Positions 45,231 to 53,841 of a stretch of DNA of 56,009 nt are shown here, piece by piece. The notes beneath the pieces are model-generated. The model did not search any database, was not told the DNA's origin, and saw nothing but the letters and a program-made list of their open reading frames with translations. Within the stretch, counting starts at the first letter, position 1; every line of letters begins with the position of its first letter. Source of the stretch: an uncultured Lachnospiraceae bacterium (GTDB lineage Bacteria; Bacillota; Clostridia; Lachnospirales; Lachnospiraceae); contig CAJTTT010000004.1 of assembly GCA_910579285.1 (NCBI GenBank), forward strand, positions 1-56,009, written 5' to 3'. The position numbers and the translations under genes were made by a program.

Positions 45231-45263
45231 TTTAGAAAAAGAAATTTGAAAGGCAGCTATCAG

Positions 45264-46196
45264 ATGAAAATAGACAGACTTATCAGCATTATTATAATAC
45301 TCCTCGAAAAAAAACGGATAGGCGCACAAGAATTAGCAGACATCTTTGAAGTTTCACCCCGCACCATTTACCGCGACATAGACGCGATCAATCTGGCGGG
45401 AATCCCGGTCCGTTCGACGTCAGGAGTGGGCGGCGGCTTTGAAATTATGCAAGAATACAAAATAGATAAAAAGTTTTTCTCTGCTGATGACCTTTCTGCC
45501 ATTTTAATGGGACTTTCCAGTCTCTCCGGCATCGTGCGGGGTAACGAAGTGGTACACGCGCTTGCCAAAGTCAAGAGCGTTATTCCCGCTGAAAGAGCGA
45601 AAGAGATTGAATTAAAGGCAGGTCAAATTTACATAGATCTGAGTCAATGGACCGACAGCCGCAGCATACAGCCATATTTGGAGACAATCAAATCCGCTTT
45701 GCAGGAAAATCGGCTGCTTCTGTTCGAATATGTGGCTCACCACGGGAATAAAACCGTGCGGACAGCAGCGCCGTATCAGCTTGTATTAAAGGGGCATAAC
45801 TGGTATTTGTATGGATTCTGCCATACCAAAAAGGAATTTCGTCTATTCAGAATCTCCCGTATGTCAAATTTAAAAATACAGAAGGAGATCTTTACCCCAC
45901 AAACATATCAAAAACCAGTTTTGGACTTTTCAGAACTTCTGGAAACCATGCAGATAAAAATCAAAATCCGCATTCACGAATCCATACTGGACCGGGTACT
46001 CGACTATTGTACCTATGAAGATTTTTCGCCGGACGGCGCCTCGTATTATCTTGTTGATTTTCCTTTCGTAGAAAATGACTACCACTATGATATGCTTCTC
46101 AGCTTTGGAAATAACTGTGAATGTTTGGAGCCGCCACATGTTCGCGAAAACATGAAGCGCAAAATACATGCTCTTTCTGTTATGTACGAAAAGTAG
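45264..46196 (+). CDS. YafY-type HTH/WYL transcriptional regulator
   Basis: A 310-aa protein with an N-terminal helix-turn-helix (RIGAQELADIFEVSPRTIYRDI), a WYL ligand-sensing domain (APYQLVLKGHNWYLYGFC) and a C-terminal WCX-like extension. The start at 45264 is chosen because an earlier in-frame ATG falls in the promoter. WYL regulators bind small ligands or nucleic acid; the likely target is the divergent hydrolase gene and itself. Confidence 0.9.
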   Translation: MKIDRLISIIIILLEKKRIGAQELADIFEVSPRTIYRDIDAINLAGIPVRSTSGVGGGFEIMQEYKIDKKFFSADDLSAILMGLSSLSGIVRGNEVVHALAKVKSVIPAERAKEIELKAGQIYIDLSQWTDSRSIQPYLETIKSALQENRLLLFEYVAHHGNKTVRTAAPYQLVLKGHNWYLYGFCHTKKEFRLFRISRMSNLKIQKEIFTPQTYQKPVLDFSELLETMQIKIKIRIHESILDRVLDYCTYEDFSPDGASYYLVDFPFVENDYHYDMLLSFGNNCECLEPPHVRENMKRKIHALSVMYEK

Positions 46197-46302
46197 CCCC
46201 GGAAGCGGTTTCACAGCCAATTCCACCCAAATTCGCCTTACAGGGGCTGTCTTTGAACGCCCCAAAATGCTATACTTGCCATAGAAAAACAACTGGAGGT
46301 AC

Positions 46303-46782
46303 ATGAACATGGATCAGACAGCAACAGGCAAATTTATTACGAAGAAGCGCAAAGAACTGAACCTGACGCAGGAACAGCTTGCGCAAAAATTAGGTGTCTC
46401 AAACAAAACCATCTCTAAATGGGAAACCGGAAAATGTATGCCCGATTATTCCATTGTTGAATCGTTATGCGCGCAGCTGAACACGACGCTGGCCGAGCTT
46501 ATGAACGGAGAAGAGGATGACAAAAGCATACACACCTATGACAATGAGCAGATCGTGGAGATGATGAAAGAAATGCAGGAGCTGAAAAATGCCAAAATTA
46601 CGTTTACAGGCTATATTCTGATTATCGTAGGAATTGTTATGTTAACCTTGTCCCAACTGTTTGGCGGGACAGAATTTCAGGATTTTCTCTCGGGTTTCAC
46701 GCTGGGATTATCCATTTGCCAGATGGTGGTTGGCATTTTTGTTGTCAGTCGGCAGATGGCCAATAAAAATGGAAACAAATAG
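46303..46782 (+). CDS. XRE-family regulator with membrane anchor
   Basis: A 159-aa protein with an N-terminal Cro/C1-type helix-turn-helix (LTQEQLAQKLGVSNKTISKWE), a short linker and two C-terminal membrane helices (about 97-117 and 126-148). Membrane-tethered XRE proteins are common in Clostridia; target unknown. GGAGG precedes the start. A GGGGC/GCCCC hairpin in the space before it may end the WYL transcript. Confidence 0.88.
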   Translation: MNMDQTATGKFITKKRKELNLTQEQLAQKLGVSNKTISKWETGKCMPDYSIVESLCAQLNTTLAELMNGEEDDKSIHTYDNEQIVEMMKEMQELKNAKITFTGYILIIVGIVMLTLSQLFGGTEFQDFLSGFTLGLSICQMVVGIFVVSRQMANKNGNK

Positions 46783-46805
46783 AAAATACTATCTGTTCGC
46801 AAAAA

Positions 46806-46843
46806 ATACGCCCTTCCAAGCAAGCTTGGAGGGCGCATTCTTT
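46806..46843 (+). terminator. terminator of the XRE regulator gene
   Basis: Stem CGCCCTTCCAAGC / GCTTGGAGGGCG (one mismatch), followed by CATTCTTT. Confidence 0.75.
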
Positions 46844-46864
46844 GTGTATTCTACGTTATCACTC

Positions 46865-46912
46865 GCAAAGCCGCGCTTCCGCGCTCTCTGTCCGTCTCCG
46901 ACGGACCTTTGC
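46865..46912. repeat. two-hairpin structured element between the XRE gene and groEL
   Basis: An outer stem GCAAAG / CTTTGC encloses two hairpins, GCGC-TTCC-GCGC and GTCCGTC-TCC-GACGGAC, a small branched fold. Confidence 0.6.
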
Positions 46913-46920
46913 TCGTTCAC

Positions 46921-46972
46921 GGCGCAGGAAAAACAAATGTCGCTCCGCGCCGCTTGTTTTTCCTTTTGCGCC
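46921..46972 (-). terminator. stem-loop abutting the groEL stop codon
   Basis: Stem GGCGCA..GGAAAAACAA / TTGTTTTTCC..TGCGCC directly after the stop of groEL, with a GC-rich loop. No T run follows, so it may terminate weakly or protect the 3' end. Confidence 0.65.
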
Positions 46973-48595
46973 TTACATCATCCCCATGCCGCCTGCGCCT
47001 GCGGGCATTGCGGGTTCGGGCTCTTTGATGTTTGCCACTACGGACTCGGTGGTGAGCAGGGTGCTTGCCACGCTGGTCGCGTTCTGCAGAGCGCTTCTTG
47101 TCACCTTGGCGGGATCAAGGATACCTGCCTTTACCATATCCACATACTCCTCGGTCAGGGCGTCAAAGCCTACGCCTGCCTCGGACTCTCTCACTTTATT
47201 GATAATCACGGAGCCTTCCAAACCCGCGTTTGCAACAATGTGGTACAGCGGAGCCTCAAGAGCTTTCAGGACGATCTGTGCACCTGTCTTCTCGTCGCCT
47301 TCCAGCTTATCTGCCATCTTCTCCACTTCCTTAGCCGCATGCACATATGCGGAACCGCCGCCTGCGATGATGCCTTCCTCCACAGCCGCTCTGGTTGCTG
47401 CCAGCGCGTCCTCCAGACGAAGTTTCGCCTCTTTCATCTCGGTCTCTGTCGCCGCGCCCACACGGATCACAGCCACGCCGCCTGCCAGTTTCGCAAGACG
47501 CTCCTGCAGCTTCTCCTTATCGAAGTCGGATGTCGTCTCCTCGATCTGCTTCTTGATCTGGCCGATTCTCGCCTCGATCTCACCCTTTTCGCCCTCGCCG
47601 TCCACGATAACGGTGTTCTCTTTCTGTACCTTCACGGACTTCGCGCGGCCGAGCTGGTCAAGAGTTGCATCCTTAAGCTCTAAGCCAAGCTCGGAGCTGA
47701 TGACCTGACCGCCTGTAAGGATTGCGATATCCTCCAGCATAGCCTTTCTTCTGTCGCCGTAGCCGGGCGCCTTAACAGCAACCACATTGAAGGTGCCGCG
47801 CAGCTTATTCACGATCAGAGTGGTGAGCGCCTCACCCTCCACATCCTCAGCGATAATGAGGAGCTTCGCGCCGGACTGAACGATCTGCTCTAAGAGAGGC
47901 AGAATCTCCTGGATGTTTGCAATCTTCTTATCTGTAATCAGAATGTAAGGGTTCTCCAGAACCGCCTCCATCTTATCCATGTCGGTTGCCATATAGGCGG
48001 AAATGTAGCCTCTGTCAAACTGCATACCTTCCACCAGATCCAATTCTGTGAGCATGGTCTTGCTCTCCTCGATGGTGATTACGCCGTCGCCGGAAACCTT
48101 CTCCATCGCATCTGCAACAAGCTGGCCAACCTCGTCATCGCCAGAGGAAACAGCCGCCACTCTCGCGATGTGCTCCTTGCCGTTAACCTTGGAGCTCATT
48201 TTCGCGATCGCTTCCACAGCCGTCTCGGTAGCCTTCTTCATACCTTTTCTTAAGATAATCGGATTCGCGCCCGCCGCCAGATTCTTGATACCCGCATTCA
48301 CCATAGCCTGTGCCAGCACAGTCGCTGTGGTGGTGCCGTCGCCTGCCACATCATTGGTCTTGGTTGCCACTTCCTTGACAAGCTGTGCGCCCATATTTTC
48401 AAACGCATCCGCAAGCTCGATCTCCTTCGCAATGGTCACGCCATCGTTTGTGATAAGGGGCGCGCCGTAGGATTTATCCAGAACTACGTTTCTGCCCTTC
48501 GGGCCAAGGGTCACCCTCACGGTGTCCGCCAGCTGATTTACACCTGATTCCAAAGCCGCTCTGGCTTCTGCACCATACTTAATTTCCTTTGCCAT
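46973..48595 (-). CDS. groEL: chaperonin GroEL
   Basis: A 540-aa protein starting MAKEIKYG behind AGGAGG. It has the usual segments TLGPKGRNVVLDKSYG and GDGTTTATVLAQAM (ATP binding) and ends in the Gly/Met-rich tail GAGGMGMM. It forms the 14-mer folding cage. Second gene of the groESL operon; separated from groES by structured repeat D. Confidence 0.98.
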   Translation of the reverse strand: MAKEIKYGAEARAALESGVNQLADTVRVTLGPKGRNVVLDKSYGAPLITNDGVTIAKEIELADAFENMGAQLVKEVATKTNDVAGDGTTTATVLAQAMVNAGIKNLAAGANPIILRKGMKKATETAVEAIAKMSSKVNGKEHIARVAAVSSGDDEVGQLVADAMEKVSGDGVITIEESKTMLTELDLVEGMQFDRGYISAYMATDMDKMEAVLENPYILITDKKIANIQEILPLLEQIVQSGAKLLIIAEDVEGEALTTLIVNKLRGTFNVVAVKAPGYGDRRKAMLEDIAILTGGQVISSELGLELKDATLDQLGRAKSVKVQKENTVIVDGEGEKGEIEARIGQIKKQIEETTSDFDKEKLQERLAKLAGGVAVIRVGAATETEMKEAKLRLEDALAATRAAVEEGIIAGGGSAYVHAAKEVEKMADKLEGDEKTGAQIVLKALEAPLYHIVANAGLEGSVIINKVRESEAGVGFDALTEEYVDMVKAGILDPAKVTRSALQNATSVASTLLTTESVVANIKEPEPAMPAGAGGMGMM

Positions 48596-48645
48596 AGTTT
48601 TATGTCCTCCTGCTTTTCGATTTTGATTACTTCTTAGTTCAATGC

Positions 48646-48758
48646 GGAGAATGCTTCTTTTCAAGCATTCTCCTGAGTGAAACGGAGTTGCGGAGCAACT
48701 CCTGGAAGTTCTCCGCGAAACAGCCTCTGCTGTGAGCGGCTAGAACTTCTTTTCACTC
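48646..48758 (-). repeat. structured intergenic repeat, copy D
   Basis: In plus coordinates: hairpin GGAGAATGCTT / AAGCATTCTCC, outer stem GAGTGAAA / TTTCACTC, an extra hairpin GGAGTTGC / GCAACTCC, inner stem GAAGTTCT / AGAACTTC and apical hairpin. It fills the groES-groEL space and overlaps the groES stop codon by one base. The extra hairpin makes it most like copy B in layout, though its sequence differs. Confidence 0.85.
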
Positions 48759-49045
48759 TACTCTACGACCGCCAGAATGTCATTCTGTCTCACGATGATG
48801 TATTCCTCATCCTCGCCGAGCTTCACCTCTGTGCCCGAATATTTGGAGTAAATGACCTGATCGCCAACCTTTACTTCCATCTTCACTTCCTTACCGTCCA
48901 CAACGCCGCCCGGTCCTACCGCGATCACTTCAGCCTGCTGGGGTTTCTCTTTGCTCTGTCCCGGCAGAACAATGCCGGATTTCGTAGTCTCCTCCGCTTC
49001 CAACTGCTTTAATACAACTCTGTCGCCAAGTGGTGTTAACTTCAT
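48758..49045 (-). CDS. groES: co-chaperonin GroES
   Basis: A 95-aa protein of family length: MKLTPLGDRVVLKQLEAEE, the mobile loop TTKSGIVLPGQSKEKPQ, and the C-terminal KYSGTEVKLGEDEEYIIV. It caps GroEL. Strong ribosome site AAGGAGG. First gene of the CIRCE-controlled operon. Confidence 0.98.
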   Translation of the reverse strand: MKLTPLGDRVVLKQLEAEETTKSGIVLPGQSKEKPQQAEVIAVGPGGVVDGKEVKMEVKVGDQVIYSKYSGTEVKLGEDEEYIIVRQNDILAVVE

Positions 49046-49099
49046 AATAACTGCCTCCTTCTTATTATGTGATACATTTCATGCTTATCCTTTGACCTG

Positions 49100-49126
49100 T
49101 TAGCACTCGCCTTATATGAGTGCTAA
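49100..49126. promoter_or_regulatory. CIRCE operator (HrcA site)
   Basis: Perfect TTAGCACTC (49100-49108), 9-bp spacer, GAGTGCTAA (49118-49126), the canonical heat-shock operator bound by HrcA. It lies just downstream of the groES promoter. hrcA is not in the window. Confidence 0.97.
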
Positions 49127-49137
49127 CTCTGGAACAT

Positions 49138-49166
49138 ATATTATCTTCATATGCGGGTGTTTGCAA
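49138..49166 (-). promoter_or_regulatory. groESL promoter
   Basis: Minus strand: TTGCAA (49161-49166), 17-bp spacer, TAATAT (49138-49143); the start point falls at the edge of CIRCE. Confidence 0.8.
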
Positions 49167-49268
49167 ATGGTTTCACATGCGCATACATGCGTTTATCTCT
49201 TATTTTTTCATCTTTTCTATTATTTTCTCTCATTATCTCGTTTTTATCCAGAAAAAGGGATTTTATAC

Positions 49269-49721
49269 TTATTTTATATTTTCTGTGTCCATCCCAAGAA
49301 ACGCCCAGATTTCTTCCTTTACAAAAGCATAGTCGCCCAGTTGTTCTTCATATGCCTGCATCTGGGCATATTTTTCCTCTGCCTGCTGTGCGCTGCCTGC
49401 TTTTTGATGGGCGTTATACAACATCGCCGCCTCATAGTAATGCGCCGCCGCGTAAATCTCCGCCATATCCCCCTTTACCGGCACCCCCAATGCCTCATTG
49501 CGGTACACATTTTCCACAAGCATCTCATACATCTGGCTGTTGACCTCCTGAATCAAGGTTCCCTCGTCAGCCTCATACACCTTCATATAAGCCGAAGCTT
49601 CTCTGATAAACAGGAACACCTGCACAGCGAAAATCACACAGAGCAGGATTACGATACCGTTCAATATCAGATTCCTGTAAAAAACACCTGTTTTTACTTC
49701 TGCACTCTGATTCTCATTCAT
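49269..49721 (-). CDS. uncharacterised single-pass membrane protein
   Basis: A 150-aa protein with one membrane helix near the N-terminus (about 17-38) and an extracytoplasmic helical domain of about 110 residues. Not recognised. It overlaps the end of the upstream zinc-ribbon gene by 4 nt, so the three genes to 51305 form one operon. Confidence 0.75.
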   Translation of the reverse strand: MNENQSAEVKTGVFYRNLILNGIVILLCVIFAVQVFLFIREASAYMKVYEADEGTLIQEVNSQMYEMLVENVYRNEALGVPVKGDMAEIYAAAHYYEAAMLYNAHQKAGSAQQAEEKYAQMQAYEEQLGDYAFVKEEIWAFLGMDTENIK

Positions 49722-50497
49722 TCTCCTGCAGCCTCCTTCCTCATTCCATCTGTCTCTCTGCCCAGACCTTCTTCGATCAGCGCTGCCTTTTTGGCAAGTG
49801 AATAATCTGAAAGCGCTGCAACCTCCTCCTTCGTCAGATGACAGTAGACAGTAAGCGCCGCCTCCAGATCCTCCTGCATCCGGGCGTAAGATTCCATGTG
49901 CGTCTGGGTGTAACCGCTGTCATAATAAGCGCCCTCAAAAGAAACCCGCCCGGCTGTCTTGTAAAAGCTGTCCAGATGCGATGCCATCCTGGATGAAACT
50001 TCGGCCGCATCCTCCTGCGTTCCTTCCCTGAATCTGGTTATCTGGTTCAGGATGCTCTTATAGTCATAAATGATAAAATAAAGTTGCGTGTACTCCTGAA
50101 AATCTCCTGTACGATCCAGGCTTTTTGCATCATAAAAGGCGTAAAGCTGCCTCCACTGTCCCGCTTCCTCACAGGCGCTAAGTTCTGCCCTGTAATTCTG
50201 CATATTTTTCGCAACATCCCGCTTTACCCGGCCCGACCAGAGATAAAAGGGGCCGTCCTCCATGACATAAATCATTCCAAGAACCATGACAAGAAGCACG
50301 GCAATAACCGCAATTCTGGCCGTAAAAGCATTAAAGTGCAATGTCTTTTTTTCCACTTCCTGCCTGGTCTTCTGAAATTCCTGCTGATAATGCCGCATAT
50401 CCTGCTGATGCTTCACCGCAAAGGGATTCGGATTTTGGCAAAAAGGACATCTCTCGTCCTCAATCTGTAAATTGGCGCCGCATGTAGGACATTTCAT
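49718..50497 (-). CDS. zinc-ribbon membrane protein
   Basis: About 259 aa. An N-terminal zinc ribbon (CPTCGANL..CPFCQN), a short coiled coil, one membrane helix (about 62-82) and an extracytoplasmic helical domain. The ATG directly before KCPTC is preferred; an in-frame GTG four codons upstream overlaps the previous gene. It resembles the next gene in layout, so the pair probably arose by duplication. Function unknown. Confidence 0.78.
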   Translation of the reverse strand: MKCPTCGANLQIEDERCPFCQNPNPFAVKHQQDMRHYQQEFQKTRQEVEKKTLHFNAFTARIAVIAVLLVMVLGMIYVMEDGPFYLWSGRVKRDVAKNMQNYRAELSACEEAGQWRQLYAFYDAKSLDRTGDFQEYTQLYFIIYDYKSILNQITRFREGTQEDAAEVSSRMASHLDSFYKTAGRVSFEGAYYDSGYTQTHMESYARMQEDLEAALTVYCHLTKEEVAALSDYSLAKKAALIEEGLGRETDGMRKEAAGE

Positions 50498-50501
50498 CGT
50501 C

Positions 50502-51305
50502 TCATACACCCTTTCTTCCGTCTGTTATCATATGCTCTTTTACAAAGTCTCTTACTTTCTTTTTCGCCGTCTGATAGTCAAAATAAACACCGTATTCATC
50601 CTCCACACAGCATTCCTCATACAAAAGGGGAAACGCGTCTTCCGCTACGCCAAACACTGTGCCGGCCTGCTCCTTAATTTCTTTCTGGTATGCCCCGATC
50701 AACGTCTCCTCCGCCTCCGTATAAGAATCATACTTTCTCTCCTGTATGAGGAACAGGACGTCTATGATACACTCGCACGCCTCCTCCTCACCGTATCCTT
50801 TCGAAGCGGCCTGCGACAGCCTTTCTGCGCAGGACTGATACTGGATATATACATTGATAAAATCTGTGTGCTCCCAATTGGAAATGGAATAAAACTCCTC
50901 ATTCTGGTTCTCAAATACACATTCCACGACAGCGTCATAATTTCCTTCGGCGTAAAGAGCGTCCAGCTTCGGGAAAAACTCCCTTTCCCACTGCATCTGG
51001 GCACGGATTTCCTCCGCAGTCGGTTCATCGTCCGTCAGTTTTCTTCTGGCAAAAAGGAAAAGCCCGGCCACAACTGCCAAAACCGCAAGCCCCAGAAATG
51101 TCAGCCGGATCACCTGCCCGGTCCTTCCGATTTCCCTGCGGTATTCCTTTTTCGGCACAGCGGACAGTTTCTCCACGTCCTTCTTTACCCTGTAAAGCTT
51201 CTCCATATACTGCTTTTCACCGCCCAGGGCGTTCAAGGCACCGCAATAAGGGCACTTCGCGCTCTCCTCAGCGATCGGCGCATGACAATTTTCACAATAA
51301 AGCAT
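50502..51305 (-). CDS. zinc-ribbon membrane protein
   Basis: A 267-aa protein: N-terminal zinc ribbon (CENCHAPI..CPYCGA), one membrane helix (about 70-92) and an extracytoplasmic domain of about 170 residues rich in helices. First of a three-gene operon. No catalytic motif recognised. Confidence 0.78.
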   Translation of the reverse strand: MLYCENCHAPIAEESAKCPYCGALNALGGEKQYMEKLYRVKKDVEKLSAVPKKEYRREIGRTGQVIRLTFLGLAVLAVVAGLFLFARRKLTDDEPTAEEIRAQMQWEREFFPKLDALYAEGNYDAVVECVFENQNEEFYSISNWEHTDFINVYIQYQSCAERLSQAASKGYGEEEACECIIDVLFLIQERKYDSYTEAEETLIGAYQKEIKEQAGTVFGVAEDAFPLLYEECCVEDEYGVYFDYQTAKKKVRDFVKEHMITDGRKGV

Positions 51306-51378
51306 ATTCTTCGTCCCATTTTCTGATTCTGCCTTCTGATAAATTCAAATATAAACAGATGGGCAGTTTTATACACGC

Positions 51379-51409
51379 AAAAAGAGCTGGCCTTTCAGCC
51401 GGCTCTTTC
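51379..51409 (-). terminator. terminator of the degenerate GGDEF gene
   Basis: Minus strand: AAAGAGC-GGC / GCC-GCTCTTT stem followed by TTTTTG. Confidence 0.8.
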
Positions 51410-51429
51410 TCATGTCCCCACGGAAATGT

Positions 51430-52356
51430 TTACTTCCTCTTTTCCAGTCGTTCTCTGTAGCCCGGCGCATTCTTCACTTCAAACTTGTTGTTGAACATCT
51501 CGTACTCTGCATCGTCGAGCTTATCTGCTATCTTTTCCTCCACATTCGTCTTATAGACAACGCCGCAGGCGACAGAAGGCGCAAGGAACGCATCTTCATA
51601 GGACAGGCATGCCTGCTGTACTCTATTACAGTACGCTTCCGCCTCGCCGTCCTCCGCCGCAGGGATCAGCACGATAAATACGTCCCCATCCACACGGCCG
51701 ATGATATAATCCGGCTTCTTCTCCTGCTTCAGTATATCCGCAATGGTTTTGATCAGACGATCACTCTCTTCGTCCCCAAAATGATCATTTGCATACTTCC
51801 AGTCATTGATGTTCACATTGATCACAGCCACAGGCACTACTTCCGCCCTGTCTATCGCACGCATGCGCTCCTCGAAATACAGCTTATGGTATACCCCGGT
51901 GAGCGCGTCCTCGTTCTCCCCTCTTGCTGTCTGCACATGTTTCACGTCCAGTTTCTGCTCCAGCTCATCCACATAGATCGCTGTCTCTGTATGTAGATAG
52001 GTCTCCTCTCCCCAATGGGAAAGCATGGCTGCAAAACCGTCCAGCATTCTCTCCACAGCCTGCCGTTTTTCTTCCGGCACTCTGCCTGTCTCGGCATACA
52101 GATGCGCAATGGTTCTGCCATATACTCTGACCTTGCGCCCCGGTTCCCCGACCACATCCGGCGTAAAGCCCGCAAAACCGCCTACCGACACAATCTTTTC
52201 CCCATGCCTTTCCGTAATCAAAACCGCCACATCCGCCGCCGCACAGAGCGCTTTGCAATATTCTGTCAGCACATCCAGCGCATAAAGATTCTCAAGCGCA
52301 TAGCTCCTGATATTTTCCTTGATTCTTTTTTCAAACGGAATTACCTTATAATCCAT
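51430..52356 (-). CDS. GAF-like/degenerate GGDEF protein
   Basis: About 308 aa, soluble. An N-terminal sensor-like domain (about 1-135) is followed by a GGDEF-fold region (DALTGVYHKLYFEERM). The signature loop reads GRVDGDVF in place of RLGGDEF, so cyclase activity is doubtful; it may bind nucleotide or act as a sensor. The promoter (52426-52454) places the start point at about 52419, so the start is the downstream ATG at 52356 behind GGGGA. Confidence 0.8.
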   Translation of the reverse strand: MDYKVIPFEKRIKENIRSYALENLYALDVLTEYCKALCAAADVAVLITERHGEKIVSVGGFAGFTPDVVGEPGRKVRVYGRTIAHLYAETGRVPEEKRQAVERMLDGFAAMLSHWGEETYLHTETAIYVDELEQKLDVKHVQTARGENEDALTGVYHKLYFEERMRAIDRAEVVPVAVINVNINDWKYANDHFGDEESDRLIKTIADILKQEKKPDYIIGRVDGDVFIVLIPAAEDGEAEAYCNRVQQACLSYEDAFLAPSVACGVVYKTNVEEKIADKLDDAEYEMFNNKFEVKNAPGYRERLEKRK

Positions 52357-52425
52357 ATGTCCCCAATTCTCCTGTCCACGCTTTTTCATTCTGCAACTTT
52401 CATACCCCGTCTGGTCCATAAACTT

Positions 52426-52454
52426 ATTCTAACAAATAACGCCGCACTTGTGAA
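52426..52454 (-). promoter_or_regulatory. promoter of the degenerate GGDEF gene
   Basis: Minus strand: TTCACA (52449-52454), 17-bp spacer, TAGAAT (52426-52431). Confidence 0.65.
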
Positions 52455-52482
52455 GTTGAAATTAGTTGACACCGTACGAAAA

Positions 52483-52998
52483 TTATTTATAATTCCGACT
52501 GTGATAGGTGTGTTCTTCCACCCCGTTCATGGCATTGAGTTTCAGCGCAAGCAAAAAGAAGTAGCCGGAGAGCAGATTGGCGAGATCCAGAAGTTCGTCA
52601 GGAACGCCTCCTCCCCGCTGCTGGTATCTATATAACAGGCGTACCAGGCATTTGGCCCTCACCCGCAAAAGATGAGCGGTGCAGGCGTCCTGACAGCCGC
52701 ATGGCAGCACAAAACCGTGCACATTGGTCTCCGCCTGCAGCCGCTCCACAGCTGCGGCCAGTCGGGCACTCTCCTCCCCCGTCACCGTAAAAGAAGTGCG
52801 CAGGGTCGGATTCATATGGTAAATCAGTTCGCAGACCCACAAAAGTTCATCTGCAATCGTCTGTTCCGTGATCTGGCTTCGCAGCAGTCCGGCGCCGCTT
52901 GCCAGTTCATCCGTAAGCAATTCAAAATCACAGCGCAGATCCTCGTCCGCATCGCACAAAAAAGGGTACGCCTCATAAGGGCTTCTGTAAGCCGACAT
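52483..52998 (-). CDS. corrinoid (cobalamin) adenosyltransferase-like protein
   Basis: A 171-aa helical protein. The segments TSFTVTGEESARLAA, FVLPCGCQDACTAHLLRVRAK split by Cys residues, and DLANLLSGYFFLLALKLN resemble the PduO-type ATP:cob(I)alamin adenosyltransferase core (FxxPGG..HxxR..CRRAER and LNRLSDYLFVLAR). The N-terminal ATP-binding motif of that family is not visible. It starts 12 nt after the importer ATPase gene, so it is the last gene of the transporter operon; this supports cobalamin as the transported ligand. Assignment by eye and moderate. Confidence 0.6.
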   Translation of the reverse strand: MSAYRSPYEAYPFLCDADEDLRCDFELLTDELASGAGLLRSQITEQTIADELLWVCELIYHMNPTLRTSFTVTGEESARLAAAVERLQAETNVHGFVLPCGCQDACTAHLLRVRAKCLVRLLYRYQQRGGGVPDELLDLANLLSGYFFLLALKLNAMNGVEEHTYHSRNYK

Positions 52999-53010
52999 GT
53001 TCTCTCCTCC

Positions 53011-53781
53011 TCACTCCCACCGTCCATACATCCTTCTCATAAACTGGCGCACATCCATGCAGTAGAGCCGGTCCAACAGTTCACTGTCCAACTCCTCCAC
53101 CGGGCCGCAGGCAAGCTTCCTTCCCCCTTCCAGCAAAAGAACCTGATCTGCAAAGGCCAGCGCCAGACTGATATCGTGAAACACCCCCGCCACACACCGC
53201 CGCCGATCCGCCGTCCACTCGCGCAGACTTTCCAAAAGTTCCGCCTGGCAGCGCAGATCGAGGTGGTTCGCCGGTTCATCCAGAAGGATAACCTGCGGCT
53301 CCTGAGCAAAAGTTCTGGCCAGAAACACCCGCTGCATCTGCCCGCCGGAAAGCTTTGTCACCAGCTTCTCCCTCAGTTCCCATACGCCGGTACGCCGCAG
53401 GGCTTCCTGCACCGCTTCACGGTCTGCCGCTGTCTCCGCAGGAAAAAGAGTCCTGCTCCGATGCGCATACCGTCCAAGCATCACGGCCTCGTAAACCGTA
53501 TAGTCAAAAGCCGCCTGGGAAAACTGGCTCATAAGCGCAATTTTTTTCGCCCTCTGTTTCGGGGACAGCCCGCGCAAAGAAATGCCGTCCGCCTCCACAC
53601 TGCCCTGCCATGAGATCACCCCTGCAAGGGCGCGTAAAAGCGTCGTCTTGCCGCAGCCGTTCGGCCCGAGAATGCACAGCCGTTCTCCCGCCTCTACCCG
53701 AAAGGAAAGATCGTGTATCACCTCTGTTTTTCCGTAGCCGCAGGATAAGTTTTCTACCTCAAGCATCGCTGTTTTATCCAT
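53011..53781 (-). CDS. ABC importer ATPase (BtuD/FepC/FhuC type)
   Basis: About 256 aa. Walker A LGPNGCGKTT, signature KLSGGQMQRVFLART, Walker B VILLDEPANHLD and an H-loop (GVFHD). The ATG with GGAG at 6-nt spacing is preferred to one four codons upstream. It energises the permease encoded just upstream for import of cobalamin or an iron chelate. Confidence 0.93.
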   Translation of the reverse strand: MDKTAMLEVENLSCGYGKTEVIHDLSFRVEAGERLCILGPNGCGKTTLLRALAGVISWQGSVEADGISLRGLSPKQRAKKIALMSQFSQAAFDYTVYEAVMLGRYAHRSRTLFPAETAADREAVQEALRRTGVWELREKLVTKLSGGQMQRVFLARTFAQEPQVILLDEPANHLDLRCQAELLESLREWTADRRRCVAGVFHDISLALAFADQVLLLEGGRKLACGPVEELDSELLDRLYCMDVRQFMRRMYGRWE

Positions 53782-53841
53782 GCCGTACTCCATTTTGTTC
53801 TGTCACTCCGTAAATCCTCCGTCATTCAGGCAGGCGGCCTT

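Noticed and set aside
45213..45263. Upstream start for the WYL regulator
   Set aside because: This ATG lies between the -35 and -10 boxes of the gene's own promoter, so it would not be transcribed.
46661..47683. 340-codon plus-strand frame
   Set aside because: Mostly antisense to groEL and overlapping the end of the XRE gene; GC-rich coding sequence often leaves an open frame on the opposite strand.
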